A stretch of 64,000 nt of DNA from Valencia hispanica. Taxonomy: Eukaryota > Chordata > Actinopteri > Cyprinodontiformes > Valenciidae. Position numbers and translations under genes: made by a program. The notes under the pieces were generated by a model. It saw only the letters and a program-made list of their open reading frames with translations. It had not been told where the DNA came from and ran no database searches. The stretch's first letter is position 1. Every line of letters begins with the position of its first letter. Location of the stretch: the NCBI GenBank assembly GCA_963556495.2, contig OY747721.1, positions 28,546,849 to 28,610,848 of the forward strand. Reading direction: 5' to 3'. Positions 63,130 through 64,000 of this stretch are shown here, piece after piece.

Positions 63130-63740
63130 TCACTAGGTGATAAATAATAGGAAAAAAAACGTGGGATTAAAAAAAATCTTTAAAAAAAAGGATATTTTTA
63201 ATCAGATATTTTCCTTTGTCCTAAAATGAAGTTTTAGATAAGATGTTGAACTGTTTTATTTAACTGCTGAAAATTCTAGATTTGTCAAATGCTGAACAAC
63301 ATTTTTGTAATTAATGAAATTTCTGTTTGAGGACTGGGTTACAAAGAGCAGATCAAATGTGATTCTGTAAATGATTCTGAAGTTATTAGAGATTTCAAAA
63401 AAATAAAAAAGAATTATTGTGGCTCTGACTGACTGAAAGAAGCATTGTGGTTGTTACAGTCAGCTGGTGTCTAAACAAACTGTTTAGGTTGTGAAAGAGA
63501 AGCATCCATGTATACCAAGAAATACATCAAATCCTTAGGGCTGAAAACTCAATACCATATGTCTTCAAATGAGTCTAGGTCCAATCAAAATCATTAAAAA
63601 ATCATTAAAAAGGAATGATCACCTAAACAAAAAAACAAGATTTCTCTCCTTATTTTCATGTCACTTTAAGAAGCATTGTAAAGCAAAAACTTACAATATT
63701 TTTTTATCCTTTCTCCCATTTCTGGTCATTATTTACAGTG
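63130..63740. other. intron sequence, nothing recognised
   Basis: AT-rich, without visible features. Confidence 0.45.
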
Positions 63741-63743
63741 CTT

Positions 63744-64000
63744 CTAGGGCTGGGCGATATGGCCTCAAATCTATATTGCGATATAATTTTAAATATGTGC
63801 GGTGATGATAGTTATTGCAAGTTTTTTTTTCTTTTTTTATATATTTGTCAAAATTAATGTTTATGAGCAATATCCCTTTCCAGATGCATTGCAGCGTAAC
63901 AAGTTCAACGTTTAGAATGATATTTAAAGAAGATTTATGGTGCAAAATGCATTTTTTTAATCAAAGGTTTTCCAAAAAATGCAACACATATATGCTCACA
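63744..64000 (+). mobile_element. start of a hAT-like non-autonomous element, runs off the window
   Basis: CTAGGGCTGGGCGATATGGC followed by CTATATTGCGATATAATTTT is a familiar teleost hAT-type terminus. The other end is not in the window, so length and target duplication cannot be judged. Confidence 0.5.

Overview
The window reads as vertebrate, most likely teleost fish, nuclear DNA: AT-rich, intron-dominated, and crowded with repeat families typical of bony fishes (L2, RTE and Rex1/jockey-like LINEs, tRNA-headed SINEs, Tc1, pogo and hAT DNA transposons, a sushi/Tf1-like LTR element). The species cannot be fixed from the sequence.

The only host gene I can support is a fragment of grid1, which encodes the ionotropic glutamate receptor delta-1 (GluD1), on the + strand. 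Four coding exons (16604-16657, 28331-28504, 44412-44573, 57951-58070) join in phase 0 into 170 continuous codons. They cover the C-terminal part of the extracellular amino-terminal domain, ending just before the linker to the ligand-binding domain. The signal peptide, most of the ATD, the ligand-binding core, membrane segments and C-tail are not here. The introns are 11.7, 15.9 and 13.4 kb, and the window also holds parts of the two flanking introns.

Region by region: 1-16.6 kb is intron with two L2-type LINE relics (3.6-5.9 kb, 9.4-9.95 kb), a SINE-type tail and microsatellites. 16.7-28.3 kb has a palindromic MITE, a tandem duplication, and a composite insertion (21505-24581) flanked by an 18-bp direct repeat. 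That insertion holds a reverse SINE and an RTE LINE broken by a foldback element with arms of about 380 bp. A TIR element (25.4-26.2 kb) and a 73-bp quasi-palindrome that also occurs at 9.3 kb follow. 28.5-44.4 kb has a Rex1-like LINE fragment, nested DNA transposons (a 2.7-kb hAT with exact 8-bp target duplications inside another TIR element), a TTAA-flanked element, a second Rex1-like LINE split by a second hAT, a SINE and a Tc1 relic. 44.6-57.9 kb has a possible TIR element, a (TATTA)n array, a pogo-like relic, a nearly full-length L2 with an esterase-type ORF1, and the LTR element. 58-64 kb has a third Rex1-like LINE, a SINE and the start of a hAT-like element.

The most interesting object is the LTR element at 54369-56396. 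It has two 328-bp LTRs, a TCACC target duplication, a polypurine tract, and one GC-rich 446-codon proline-rich ORF with no polymerase. An 11-nt sequence just after the 5' LTR is exactly complementary to an 11-nt stretch of the LTR that starts 29 bp downstream of a TTTAAG box. That is the arrangement expected for Tf1/sushi-type self-priming, and it suggests a young non-autonomous element carrying an unrecognised protein.
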